This document shows, piece by piece, positions 37,192 to 46,873 of a DNA stretch of 64,000 nt. The stretch is from CAVSVP01 sp963731125 (lineage in GTDB: Bacteria; Pseudomonadota; Gammaproteobacteria; Competibacterales; Competibacteraceae). The notes under the pieces are model-generated. The model was not told the DNA's origin, searched no databases, and was given only the letters and a program-made list of their open reading frames with translations. Position 1 is the first letter of the stretch. Every line of letters starts with the position of its first letter. A program made the position numbers and the translations under genes. The stretch covers positions 1 to 64,000 of the forward strand of contig CAVSVP010000009.1 in assembly GCA_963731125.1 (NCBI GenBank), in the 5' to 3' direction.

Positions 37192-38209
37192 ATATCTTGC
37201 GTCCAACAAGTTTCAGAATTGGCAGGGGCATCCTTGAAATCACAGGCTTCAAACGTTCCATCATTCCTACAGAATTGTTGGCGTGTTCGTTGATGCTTGC
37301 ACCTCGATGCACGTAGATTAGATCTGACTCCTGGCTCCCCCAGCCTCTTTTGAACTGCAGCAATCCTTTGTTTGTCAAGTCGCTTCGACCCAAATCAAAA
37401 AGCGTAAACTCATGTTCGCACCCCCACCGCATCGCGTTCCAGAGGACGGCATGACTTGCGCTGGCCGAACGGGCACGTACGTCAGATGCGCTATACTTGT
37501 AAACAATGGTGTTGTTAAAGTGCAGAAAGATAGCGGTTGCGACAATCCGACCGGTAATTGTCGCAATGCCTATAAAGCCGAGCCCTGCTTCGAAAATGTT
37601 CCGCCTTATGCTCCAGAAGAATGAATCGGGCTGAGGTGGAACACCATGCATTCTACGCGTCAGCGCGTTTAATCCAATAAAGGCGCGCATGGCCTCCAGG
37701 TCCGTTCTCCGTTCCACATGGACGCCGAGCTTCTCGGCTTTCATTATTGATTGCTGAATTTGCGTCTTTTTAAACGTCTTGAACAGTGCCTCGGAATCAC
37801 CGCCGAGTGAAGTACGGTGCAGTTTATAGCGAGCGGCTGTTCTGAAGTCATCTGAGACAATGGAGTCTCTGATTTCCACATAGCTCCATCCACGCTCATT
37901 CCGGAGTTCCTCGGAGTAGTGTAGAAGAGCTCGGAGAGCTGACTCGTTGTGTGCAACCACCCCACACATGTCAGAAAAAGGAAGACAGACTGCTCGCTTT
38001 CCCGTGAGCCAACTTCGCACTTCCATGAGTGGGAAAACGCCCACAAGAGAATCAGCCTCGATCGCCGCAAGGCACACCGGCGAATAGTTATAAGTTTCGC
38101 TGAGGACTTTAAGCCATGCCGGATGATGAAAGATGGATGCACCCGGCATGCCTTCCAGGAAAGTCAGCCATCGCGCATCAGCAATCGGGTCAATCTGAAC
38201 GACTTTCAC
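37175..38209 (-). CDS. FemAB/GNAT-like acyltransferase
   Basis: 344 residues from the GTG at 38209, which overlaps the TGA of the DUF354 gene. Two GNAT-like halves as in Acetyltransf_6 proteins: ASIFHHPAWLKVLSETYNYS, LVGVFPLMEVRSWL, then LFKTFKKTQIQQSIMKAEKL and GFIGIATITGRIVATAIFLH, YKYSASDVRARSASASHAVL, FDLGRSDLTNKGLLQFKRGW. Similar proteins occur in exopolysaccharide loci, including XrtA/PEP-CTERM ones, and probably attach an acyl or aminoacyl group to the glycan or lipid intermediate. Substrate unknown. Confidence 0.85.
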   Translation of the reverse strand: MKVVQIDPIADARWLTFLEGMPGASIFHHPAWLKVLSETYNYSPVCLAAIEADSLVGVFPLMEVRSWLTGKRAVCLPFSDMCGVVAHNESALRALLHYSEELRNERGWSYVEIRDSIVSDDFRTAARYKLHRTSLGGDSEALFKTFKKTQIQQSIMKAEKLGVHVERRTDLEAMRAFIGLNALTRRMHGVPPQPDSFFWSIRRNIFEAGLGFIGIATITGRIVATAIFLHFNNTIVYKYSASDVRARSASASHAVLWNAMRWGCEHEFTLFDLGRSDLTNKGLLQFKRGWGSQESDLIYVHRGASINEHANNSVGMMERLKPVISRMPLPILKLVGRKIYAHIG

Positions 38210-39238
38210 TTTTCCCTCGCATTGAATTCAAGAATGATGTCAGCAATCGTACGGGCCAATCCATTCTCACTGCAAACATATGGTGTCGAACGATCACGTG
38301 CCACGATAGGAATCGTCTCGATATCGCGCCTGCTTTCCACAAATCTCAGTTTACCCATCCGCACGAGCTTTTCATCCACGGCGGGACGGAGACGCTAAAA
38401 ACGCTATAAGTCGGGACACCGAGTAATGCCGCTTCACGGTTCATGGTCCCTCCGCCGCTCACTACCAGGTCAGACGCCCAGAGGAGTTGCAGTCCATCAA
38501 CGGTTGCCTCAAGCATTCGCACAGATCTTGAACTCAGCAGATGATCAGGAATGAGGCGACGCTCCGCTTCAGTTCTGTTTACAATCAGGCAAAGTACTCC
38601 TGTTGATGAGCTGAAAAATTCGAGACACTCCCGAAAAAGCGTTTCGCTCTTCGGATTATGGTAGTTCGCTGAGACACTCGGGGGACGCATAGTACGAGAA
38701 TGGTGGTGTCTGCCACTCCCAGAAAGGCACGAAAATCGGGGTCAGGAACGAATGCCGGCAGATAGATCTCCTCCTTAAATCCCTCATATCGCATGAGGCG
38801 ATCTATCCGGATTCCCGCCTTCCTAAGACGGTCTTCAGGATCGCCCGGGGAACAAGCATACCGCTTGCAAGAAATCGCGTGAACGTCTGATCCGAGTACT
38901 CGTAATCATCCATGATCAGCGTGCGCATTCCCATGGAGGCCGCGGCAATAAGCTGCGTGCGGGAACCATGGGAAACGGCTAGGGTCACGGGCCTTTTCCT
39001 GACCTCCCGGCGCAAAAGGCGAGCTCGCCCGATAAGGTTAGTTATCTTACGAACCTTTGATTTTCCACCATGCGTTCCGACAATGACATGCGGAATGCTC
39101 CAGAGTCTGAGCAACTCCTCCGTCTGCGCATGCCGCCGCGATGTAATGAAAACCTCCTCTCTGCTATTTTCTAGCTCCCTTGACGATAGGCCGGAAAAGA
39201 GGAACATGCGGAGAATTGTCAAGATCGATCCAAATCAT
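38206..39238 (-). pseudogene. DUF354 (UDP-GlcNAc 2-epimerase-like) protein, frameshifted
   Basis: Start ATG 39238: MIWIDLDNSPHVPLFRPIVK. After an extra G at 39177-39179 the frame becomes ELENSREEVFITSRRHAQTE with LAVSHGSRTQLIAAA and IMDDYEYSDQTFTRFLASGM. Further shifts near 38800, 38690 and 38395 lead through YEGFKEEIYLPAFVPDPDFR, RPPSVSANYHNPKSETLF and SGGGTMNREAALLGVP to the end RTIADIILEFNAREK. The fold is GT-B, like UDP-GlcNAc 2-epimerase; the function is unproven. About 340 residues when rejoined. Confidence 0.83.
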
Positions 39239-39410
39239 GTCATGCTTACTATTGCGAAAGCGAATTCTCGAAAGAGTAATGCAATAGTCTTAGTATTAAG
39301 AATTTTAATAGCCAATCCAACTCTTGAGAGTAAATAGCCTCAAGTTTATAACTTAAACTTAAACTCTTTTCGCATTTTTTCGAACAATAAATTTCCTGAT
39401 TGTGCGAAAT

Positions 39411-40299
39411 TTAAAACTCTCTAAGGGGGGTACCAAATCTCCTCCCAAGGTCCGGCGAAATGTAAGCATTTTTGACTATTTCAAGTTGCTCTGGATAGAA
39501 AAAATGAAAGAGATCTTGCAGGTACTTCAAACATGCAAGTCTAGTTCTCTCGCTATTCTCCAGGGATAACAGATGTTCAATACAGAGAGATGTCGATAAA
39601 AAAAGCAAACTTAACGCCTGATCAGATTTCTCCGAACTGAGACCAAGGCTTGGGGCCACATTACCTATTCGATAATAGCATTTTGCTTCAGGAATAAATT
39701 TGACGTTTTCACTCATTTTTACAAGCCTGCACATATACTCTCCATCATCGTCCCCGGAGGGGACAGTCTCTCATCCCACAGTCCAGCTAGTTCGACTAGC
39801 CGTCTACTAACAAGCCAAACTGCTGGATTCATCCACACACCATCGTTAAATTTGTTGAGAATCCAATCGGTAGGAGCCAAATCTTGCCAGAGAGAATCGG
39901 GCCTAAATCTTGCTCGGTGCGGACAAAAAAAGAACTTGCCCCAAGCCGACGTTAATAATGTTCTTGAGTCTGAACCAGGATCACTCTCTTTAAGTTGCTG
40001 CGAAATTTTGTCTGGCGCCAGGATGTCATCAGCATCAAGCCATTGGATGTAATCTCCTTGAGCCAACAATAATGCTTTATTTCGCGCTGAACTGGCTCCA
40101 GCATTTCTCCTGCGTCAATACCTTCACAGATTGCGATTCGAAACTCTTTGCTACAGAAAGGGTAAGGTCGGTGGACCCGTCATTGACTATGATTACCTCT
40201 TTTTTAGGCCAGTCTTGCGCGATCGCAGATTTTTATAGTGTCTGCAATCCACTTTTCTGCGTTGTAAGCGGGAATCAAAATGGAAACTAGGTTGTGCAC
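39411..40299 (-). pseudogene. Family 2 glycosyltransferase, frameshifted at homopolymers
   Basis: GTG at 40299: VHNLVSILIPAYNAEKWIAD. An extra T in TTTTT (40230-40234) breaks the frame before SAIAQDWPKKEVIIVNDGST. An extra T in TTT (40104-40106) breaks it before AGASSARNKALLLAQGDYIQ. A missing C at CCCC (39752-39755) breaks it before GEYMCRLVKMSENVKF. The catalytic DxD is in WLDADDILAPDKI. Correcting the three runs gives one continuous GT2 of about 295 residues ending at 39411. Confidence 0.85.
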
Positions 40300-40507
40300 A
40301 ATTATACACCTCGAATATCTAACAGTTGGAGGTAGACGGTCAAAAGAGGAAAAATCTTGGAGGTCCATCGCGTGCAGCGGTCTTCTGCGCATAGGGTGGG
40401 CAAAGCAGCGGCGAAGTCGACGGTGTATTGGTTACTGCATCGCCATTTTAGTCCCTACTAAAGCAGAGCAACCCAAATAGAATTGCTCCTCCGAATCAAC
40501 GCAAAAT
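40300..40507. other. Intergenic, nothing recognised
   Basis: About 200 bp between the GT8 stop at 40508 and the GT2 start at 40299. No gene or clear regulatory site seen. Confidence 0.35.
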
Positions 40508-41565
40508 TTAACTGTCGGAGTTCTCAGAAGCTGTTTCAATAACAGCTCCTATGTTCATTTGCCTCCGTCTCAACCCTCTGACTTTGATCCAGATGTTCCG
40601 CAAGAAAGCATATCGCCTCAAAAATCCTTTCACATGAGTCCAATTTCGCTGAATTGCGTCCTGCAACTTATCCCAAGGAGTCCGGGCGAAACAAGTTCGG
40701 CTTCGAAAGGTATCATAGAAACGAGAGTTTAAATTGAAAACCGCTGTGATTCCAAGGTTTATTACTCGTCACGAAGTGGACAATCCCAGGCCATTGCTCT
40801 GGATCCATATCCGAGATTTTCTTTTTTTTCGTAGTAATCCTGAAAGTTCCATCGCGGATCCAACTTTTTCCAACGACCGTCGCAAACAATATTTAGGGCA
40901 TCTTGATCGGAAAAGAGCGACTGGGGATGATTGATCAATAATTCCAATGCTCTCTCGGATATCCGCTCCTCCCGCCATCGACCGAGGTCAATGAGAAGAA
41001 CACCAGAGTTGAAATAGTCCTGAACGCGCGGCACTTCTTCAAAACCTGGGTCACCGTGTTTGAGCTTCGGATCCAAGCCATCCAGAACAGCTCCCACTAC
41101 GGCTCCCTCCAGATCCGTTTCCCAGAGCGATTCCAGATCGTCAAGGACAAGGATATCGGCATCTAGGTACAAAACCCTCGAGACATTGCCCGCAAGGATA
41201 CCTGGGAATCAGTAACCGGGCGTAGTTCATCTTTGAAGCATACAGCACATTGTCGACTGACAACTCTCCGAATATGTTTAAGTCCACGGCTACCCAATGG
41301 ATCAACGCCGATTTCTTCGGCAGGGAATCTGAGACCTTGCTTCGCATGTTTTCGGAAAAACCGTCCGATAGCACATAATTCAAGGGGCCAACTGCTCCGA
41401 TTCGCTTCCACAATAGATCTCAGGGCATCGCCAATGGCATCGCGTAGCCTGCGTCGCAAGTCAACACCAGAGGTCGGCTCACCTGATTCGTATTCCACTC
41501 TTCCGCTGTACTCTTCCAACTCACACCTGCACATGCCTACGGAGCGGTATACGGGCGGTTTACAA
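40508..41565 (-). pseudogene. Family 8 glycosyltransferase, frameshifted
   Basis: Fragments in order: NTNQVSRPLVLTCDAGYAMP and LRSIVEANRSSWPLE near 41490-41400; YVLSDGFSENMRSKVSDSLP with YASKMNYARLLIP (41413-41141 frame); VLYLDADILVLDDLESLWET with FNSGVLLIDLGRWRE and LFSDQDALNIV (41172-40762 frame, the DxD being DAD); then PGIVHFVTSNKPWN and a C-terminal tail FARTPWDKLQDAIQRNW ending TENSDS-type at 40508. At least three frame changes. The start codon is uncertain. GT8 enzymes are retaining transferases. Confidence 0.8.
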
Positions 41566-41576
41566 TGCCTTTCTCG

Positions 41577-43358
41577 TTATCTATCATCTGTGTTTCCCGT
41601 CAACGTGTTTTCTCTTCTATGCGCGACGCAGCACCTTCGAAGTAACTTTCCCGCCCTACCTAGTACCGTGATCACGAAGAGACGCCACGACGCTCGCCGA
41701 TATGGATTATGGCGCACAGCACGCCAGGCAAGCCGCCGTGCGTTTGCATAATCACCAACATACTTCGCCAAAAACCCAGCATGACATAGCACTGCCTCTA
41801 CACCATCACCAGAAGCACCCGCGCTGTAAGTCTTGCCATCGGCCACTACATGCCACAAGCTCAGGCTGATGTCCGCGTCAGTCGTACTGCATGAGGAAGC
41901 TGGAATTGGCCGCACACCATGCGTCAAACGGTCCGTCTCCTGGTACATAGCAGCCAATCGATTCAGCCAACCAGGGCCCGTATGATCGATTAACAAACGT
42001 TTCCGCAACGTCTCCCCCAGTTCCCTCCGCTGTTCTGGATGCTGAATCAGCAGATCAACACGATCCAAGTACTCCCGCTCATTGTTTGGATTGGGGATGA
42101 GATCCTGCACTGCATCGTCGTTCGCCACAAGGAGCGGGAACAATGGAGCATATGCGGGCACCACTGAAAGTCCACTAAGCGCTGCTTCCAGCAACGCCGT
42201 TTGCGAACCAAACGGAAAGCTCTCCAGGTAGACATCCGCAGCCGTGTGGTAAAGTAATGGATCCTCCACGCTTCCCAAAAAGTGCAACCGCTCGTGCACC
42301 GCACAACGCAGAAAAGGAGTAATCCCTACCAGCGACTCCCCCACGACATACAGATGCACGCTCGGCTGACGATCAAGGATCTTGTTGGCGGTCGCCACAA
42401 AGTCATAAGATCCGCATGGCCGGTACTTTAAGTCCCGGCCGACGCTCAGCAACATAACCTGGTCTTCTCCAATTCCCAACACTCGCCGTGCATCCTGGCG
42501 CGACACCTGCCGCACCGGATCTGCCAGAAGAATAGGAATGACAGTATTGGAGGATACGAATCTGCGCTTCGCCGTGTGCTCGGCCCCGGCCGTCCGCAAA
42601 TTGACCACAACATCTGATACCGAACTGCCAAGCCAGAATTGGTGATCAGCAATATTGAGTCGTGCCACCGGCGGGCAATCATGCATCGCAAACGCGGCTG
42701 TCGGCACCACATCAGACGGATCATGGTGAAGAACCACCAAGTCAGCATTCCGCCTCGCAATCTCCCTAAGCCATTTTGCCTTTTGGCAAAGAGCGGATTC
42801 TGGCGGGAATACGAGCAACTGACCGCCGCTGCTATGGATTGCCTCAGATAACCAAAGCGGAATCGACACGTAGCCGCTTTGGTTCACTATCACCAAAGAG
42901 TGGCAGGAGCTTCGGTCATTTCGCACCCAATGGTACAGCATCCGGGTATGTCCCCCGATCCCCATAACCTGAGTTACCACGTGCAGAACTCGGCGGCAAC
43001 CCTCCCTGCAGACAACCTGAAACGCCAGGCGTCCGTCTTCGGCTACAAACTTATTCAGCTCCGTTCCAATTTCTAACACTAGGTTCTCAATTGTTCCATC
43101 TGCAAACCGCCCTGGATGGAACTCCGAGGCAACCTGCGCAGCCAAAGCTACTCCACCCAACACAGCTTCTGCGTTCTTTCGCAGATCAATCGATTGGATC
43201 TTATTGACAAATTGTTCGTAAATCTCACTGTTAACCCACAAAAAAGCCGACTTTCCTGCAAGTTCTGTGATTGGCCTCGTCTGTAATGATGTGCTGGTTA
43301 GAATTTCCATGAAAGCCCTCGGCGAACCCGGCTTTTCCATATCAGGAAATATTGGCAC
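41577..43358 (-). CDS. Glycosyltransferase, GT4-like (group 1)
   Basis: About 593 residues from the GTG at 43358, chosen because AGGAAAGGA lies 5 bases upstream; the frame is open to 43487 but that part overlaps the flippase gene. A roughly 125-residue N-terminal region precedes a GT-B fold: VLHVVTQVMGIGGHTRMLYH near residue 123, DLVVLHHDPSDVVP, MLLSVGRDLKYRP, HLYVVGESLVG and the donor-site segment VYLESFPFGSQTALLEAALS. A C-terminal 60-residue helical region ends it. Cytoplasmic or membrane-associated sugar transfer to the repeat unit. Confidence 0.85.
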   Translation of the reverse strand: MPIFPDMEKPGSPRAFMEILTSTSLQTRPITELAGKSAFLWVNSEIYEQFVNKIQSIDLRKNAEAVLGGVALAAQVASEFHPGRFADGTIENLVLEIGTELNKFVAEDGRLAFQVVCREGCRRVLHVVTQVMGIGGHTRMLYHWVRNDRSSCHSLVIVNQSGYVSIPLWLSEAIHSSGGQLLVFPPESALCQKAKWLREIARRNADLVVLHHDPSDVVPTAAFAMHDCPPVARLNIADHQFWLGSSVSDVVVNLRTAGAEHTAKRRFVSSNTVIPILLADPVRQVSRQDARRVLGIGEDQVMLLSVGRDLKYRPCGSYDFVATANKILDRQPSVHLYVVGESLVGITPFLRCAVHERLHFLGSVEDPLLYHTAADVYLESFPFGSQTALLEAALSGLSVVPAYAPLFPLLVANDDAVQDLIPNPNNEREYLDRVDLLIQHPEQRRELGETLRKRLLIDHTGPGWLNRLAAMYQETDRLTHGVRPIPASSCSTTDADISLSLWHVVADGKTYSAGASGDGVEAVLCHAGFLAKYVGDYANARRLAWRAVRHNPYRRASWRLFVITVLGRAGKLLRRCCVAHRRENTLTGNTDDR

Positions 43359-43374
43359 TGTTATCCTTTCCTCA

Positions 43375-44961
43375 CTACCTAGAATCCAAGCATACGAAAC
43401 CGAACCGCACGAACAACCGCAATATCGGGGGCGGAATCCGGTCCAAGGAGACGAGATTGAGAAGAATTCGAATCGAATAAACACCACTCAGAATCACCGC
43501 CAATGTCCCAACACCGGTCGCCAAAAGGGGTGGTAATACATAAAAGCCGCAGAACACAACCGCGATCAGAGAAACGAAGAGCAGGCCTGTTTGCCTGTTC
43601 GCGGTTGACCATCTAAACCCGCTGAGCCGGCGCACTATCGGGTAGATTACAAGTCCATGGAAGACATACGATCCAAAGAAGGCAATGCCGGCACCGTCCG
43701 CACCAAAGGATCTCACACATACCCAAGCAAGACCGAGATGGACGACAGTCCAAGCCAGTTCGGTCCAGAAAAAGAGGTTCTGCGCCCCCTTTGCCAGGAT
43801 AATGAAGCCGATCGGCCAGATAATCACGCGGAGAGCCATGCCAAGGCAGATCCAACGCAGAATTCCCACCGCCTCATCGAATTCGGCGGTGTAGAACAAC
43901 GCGATTACCAGCGGTGAAAATACGAGAGTGGCTATCACACCCGGTCCCGCTAACAACAGGCTGACTTGCGCTTGCTCGTTTACCATACGGTTGCATGCAG
44001 CATTGTCCCTGGCCACGCCGGTCAAACGGGGGTAAAAGTCCGCGCCCATGGCCTGCAGAATAAACCCTACATACAATCCGCCAAGAGTCCAGGCGGATTG
44101 ATATAATCCGGCTGCTTCGAAACCGACTTCGCGTGACAAGATGAGACGCACTGCGTAGGCAGCTCCCGCCATCATCAGCGCACTGGCCATGAAGGCAAAG
44201 CCGAGTTTCAACAAACCCCTTGCTTCCCGCGCCACTTGTGACATCGTCATCGAAGGCGTTTGCACTCGTACCTTCCGGCTATACCACCAGGAAGTGAGGA
44301 TACCCATTGCCGCGACGCCTACAAGAGATAGGACAACGCCTTGCTCGCCATAAAAATACACCAACGGAATGCTGATGATTGTGCCAAAAAGCGCACCCAA
44401 CACTCCCATCTTGGCGAGATCAGCAATGCGCCGCATGCCCTGGACCAACGCCGCTTGCCCCCCGGAAACGCAGCCGAACAAGACAGCAAGTGAAAGCAGT
44501 GCAACTGAGCTGGCGTGCTGATCGCTGCCAAAGGTCAGCGTCGATAGCTGACTCGAGAACAGAATAAGTATGCCGGCTCCAAGCAGTCCAAGGAGGACGG
44601 ATATTCGTCGCAGCACGGTCGCGGTCCGAGCAATTCGCTCTGTTTCACCCGAACCAACCGCTTCGGCAATCTGGCGGACACCACTGCTGTTGATGCCCAT
44701 TTCAGCAATGCTCTGCGTAAGTTCGACAATCGAGCCGTACAAACTCATCAGTCCGAACCCGGCCGGACCCAGCAACACCGCCATCGCCTTGGTACGAATG
44801 ATTCCAATGACAATGGTCAGCATCGACGAGCCGCCGATCAATGCCGAAGACTTCAGAATCTGGCCGTAGCTATGCTTCTCAGATGTGGCCACCTCCTCCG
44901 TTTGCGGCATATCTTGTCGCGAAGTCGCCGCAAGTGAAGAGTTACTAGGATTAGATGCCAT
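43375..44961 (-). CDS. wzx: Wzx-type O-antigen/exopolysaccharide flippase
   Basis: 528 residues with 12-14 hydrophobic segments after a 35-residue hydrophilic N-terminus. Family features include LKSSALIGGSSMLTIVIGII, RTKAMAVLLGPAGFGLMSLY, LVQGMRRIADLAKMGVLGAL and LYQSAWTLGGLYVGFILQAM. Moves undecaprenyl-diphosphate-linked repeat units from the cytoplasmic to the periplasmic leaflet. Its stop lies 16 bases before the preferred GT4 start. A Wzy-type polymerase is not seen in the window. Confidence 0.9.
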   Translation of the reverse strand: MASNPSNSSLAATSRQDMPQTEEVATSEKHSYGQILKSSALIGGSSMLTIVIGIIRTKAMAVLLGPAGFGLMSLYGSIVELTQSIAEMGINSSGVRQIAEAVGSGETERIARTATVLRRISVLLGLLGAGILILFSSQLSTLTFGSDQHASSVALLSLAVLFGCVSGGQAALVQGMRRIADLAKMGVLGALFGTIISIPLVYFYGEQGVVLSLVGVAAMGILTSWWYSRKVRVQTPSMTMSQVAREARGLLKLGFAFMASALMMAGAAYAVRLILSREVGFEAAGLYQSAWTLGGLYVGFILQAMGADFYPRLTGVARDNAACNRMVNEQAQVSLLLAGPGVIATLVFSPLVIALFYTAEFDEAVGILRWICLGMALRVIIWPIGFIILAKGAQNLFFWTELAWTVVHLGLAWVCVRSFGADGAGIAFFGSYVFHGLVIYPIVRRLSGFRWSTANRQTGLLFVSLIAVVFCGFYVLPPLLATGVGTLAVILSGVYSIRILLNLVSLDRIPPPILRLFVRFGFVCLDSR

Positions 44962-45012
44962 ACCGGCAGTGTCCAGATTCCGTCGTACTATTCCCCATCC
45001 GCATTACTGTAT

Positions 45013-46512
45013 TCATTTAATGGGCACCGGAGAACTCAAGACTGACTTGACTGTTTTGATTAAGATTTTTATATCAAGCATAAGCGACCAGTTGCGAATA
45101 TACCGAATATCGCTTCTCACCATGTCGTCGAAAGTTGTCGCACTCCGCCCATACACCTGCCAGAGGCCGGTAATGCCAGGCTTCATCTCTAATATTCGCC
45201 TGAGATGCCAGGATTGGTATTGCTCAACTTCGTAAGAAAGGGGTGGCCGCGGCCCTACCAGGCTCATCTCTCCCTTTAACACATTAAAAAGCTGCGGAAG
45301 CTCATCAATGCTTGTTTTGCGAATAAATTTCCCCACCCGGGTAATCCTGGAATCAGACGTCATCTTATACACTGGCTTTTCCTTATCCCCCTGATTAATC
45401 TCTTCATGATTCCCCTGGATTAGATGGGTGATGTACTCCCGGTGTATTTTATCATCCACATTACAACGCATGGACCGGAACTTGTAGAGAACAAAAGGAG
45501 CGCCTTTTTTACCCAAACGGATTTGTTTAAAGATAGCAGGCCCAGGAGAATTCACTTTAACTGCTAAAGCTGTAATCAGCATTAACGGTGAAAGAAGAAG
45601 TATCCCAACGAAAGCGCCTACGATATCAAGGCACCTTTTTAAGAAATACTCAAATCGTTTAGATTCTCTGGCATCATCAAAAAAGAGAGGATAAAAATCC
45701 GATTGTTCCTGATTTTCTGTCAGAATATCACAAAAGAGCCGATCTGGATAAGTTCCCGTGATAATTGAGAAAGGAAGATTTTTATATCTATTATGAATTC
45801 TTTCTTTGAAGTCTTGTGCGCCCTTCTCATCCGTGTCTGGGAGAAGTACCCCGATGACGCCCTCACCAAGATAGCCAAAAACATCAGTCTCTCGTGTGAC
45901 ATTTCTAATAAATTTAAAAATCCCTTTAAAGTTGCTGAATTCACTATCCTTAGTGCTATCAAAATGAAAGAGAGCAATGGATAATGGGCTCTTGAAACGG
46001 TTTGCCCGGCGTTCCTCACGTCGCAACTGTTTCAAAAAGCAAGATCTAGTAAGAAGATCATCTTGAGAGAATCTTGCAATGTACGATGATTTCTCTATAC
46101 CCCTTTGATTGATTTCATCATAATTTTTCTCGATTAGATTTGTGCTGGATAGAATCTGGCTTCCTGATAGAAGTTCATGAAAGAGCGGATCAGGATAAGT
46201 CCTTGTGACGATTGAGAAAGAGGGGTTTTTATGCCCATTAAGGATTCTCTCTTTGAATTCTTGCGTCATCTTCTCATCCGTATCGGGAAGAATTACAACG
46301 ATGACGTCCTTACCGAAATAGCCAAAAATGTCCGTCTCTCGTGTATTGTCTTGGATAAGTTTCAAAAACTCTTTTAAAGTGGCTGTGCCCCTATCCTTAC
46401 TGCTGTCAAAGTGGAAAAAGGCAATGGATAACGGGCTCTTGGAACGCTTTGTCCGGCACACTTCACGTGTCAACTGTTCCAGAAAGTAAGAATTACTTCG
46501 AGGAAAATTCAA
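45013..46512 (-). CDS. Initiating phospho-sugar transferase fused to two degenerate GGDEF-like domains
   Basis: 499 residues. C-terminal part (about 290-499) is a PF02397 polyprenyl-phosphate sugar-phosphotransferase: RCLDIVGAFVGILLLSPLML (membrane hairpin), FKQIRLGKKGAPFVLYKFRS, RVGKFIRKTSIDELPQLFNV and GEMSLVGPRP. The N-terminus has two tandem repeats of about 150 residues, each with RxKSPLSIAxFHFDSxKD, then TRETDxFGYxG and VILPDTDE or VLLPDTDE. That layout matches the GGDEF fold, but the signature reads FGKDV and LGEGV, so no cyclase activity is expected. They may bind c-di-GMP or a partner. The start is a TTG; no in-frame ATG exists, and an out-of-frame ATG near 46580 could mean an undetected shift. 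Confidence 0.88.
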   Translation of the reverse strand: MNFPRSNSYFLEQLTREVCRTKRSKSPLSIAFFHFDSSKDRGTATLKEFLKLIQDNTRETDIFGYFGKDVIVVILPDTDEKMTQEFKERILNGHKNPSFSIVTRTYPDPLFHELLSGSQILSSTNLIEKNYDEINQRGIEKSSYIARFSQDDLLTRSCFLKQLRREERRANRFKSPLSIALFHFDSTKDSEFSNFKGIFKFIRNVTRETDVFGYLGEGVIGVLLPDTDEKGAQDFKERIHNRYKNLPFSIITGTYPDRLFCDILTENQEQSDFYPLFFDDARESKRFEYFLKRCLDIVGAFVGILLLSPLMLITALAVKVNSPGPAIFKQIRLGKKGAPFVLYKFRSMRCNVDDKIHREYITHLIQGNHEEINQGDKEKPVYKMTSDSRITRVGKFIRKTSIDELPQLFNVLKGEMSLVGPRPPLSYEVEQYQSWHLRRILEMKPGITGLWQVYGRSATTFDDMVRSDIRYIRNWSLMLDIKILIKTVKSVLSSPVPIK

Positions 46513-46539
46513 CTGCGAGATATCAACAGCTTCTTCCTG

Positions 46540-46565
46540 GTCTCTACGTAAAATGACGTAGAGAC
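46540..46565 (-). promoter_or_regulatory. Perfect 10-bp inverted repeat before the phospho-sugar transferase
   Basis: Arms GTCTCTACGT (46540-46549) and ACGTAGAGAC (46556-46565) around a 6-base AAAATG loop, 28-53 bases upstream of the TTG start at 46512. It could be an operator for a dimeric regulator or an RNA hairpin in the leader. There is no T-run, so it is not a typical terminator. Confidence 0.55.
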
Positions 46566-46805
46566 ATTCTCAAGCTTCATGTTCATTTAACCTCTTCCTC
46601 CGATTAATCAACAAAACTATTACACTTTTGGGTTATCGTTTCGTTTTTGTATTAGTTCAGTAGACAGACATTTGAAAGATATGGCATGGATAACCTCTAA
46701 AAGACCTATTCTGCCGGAAAAGTCGCTGTTTTGTGTCGATATCGGATTGGTTCTAAGTTTTTTAAGAGCGCGTTTGCTTGCTATTGATCCGGGCGATCGG
46801 GCTAA

Positions 46806-46832
46806 TTCGCGAGCAAGCTCGCTCCTACAGGT
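46806..46832. repeat. REP-like extragenic palindrome
   Basis: TTCGCGAGCAAGCTCGCTCC then TACAGGT: GCGAGC-AA-GCTCGC stem with the trailing CTACAGG typical of Pseudomonas-type REPs. A single copy, located downstream of the aminotransferase gene. Confidence 0.75.
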
Positions 46833-46873
46833 GGATGTGACGTCTGATATGTCTTAAGTTGGTAGCCATTATT

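Larger units (their letters stand above)
46513..46873. other. Intergenic region with hairpin and REP
   Basis: 360 bp without a supported gene between the aminotransferase end and the phospho-sugar transferase start. It contains an inverted repeat at 46540-46565 and a REP-like palindrome at 46806-46832, listed separately. A 61-residue plus-strand frame here shows no family resemblance. Confidence 0.5.

Noticed and set aside
41163..41534. 123-residue ORF as an independent protein
   Set aside because: Mostly the GT8 gene in alternating wrong frames; conserved GT8 text occurs in the neighbouring frames at the same place.
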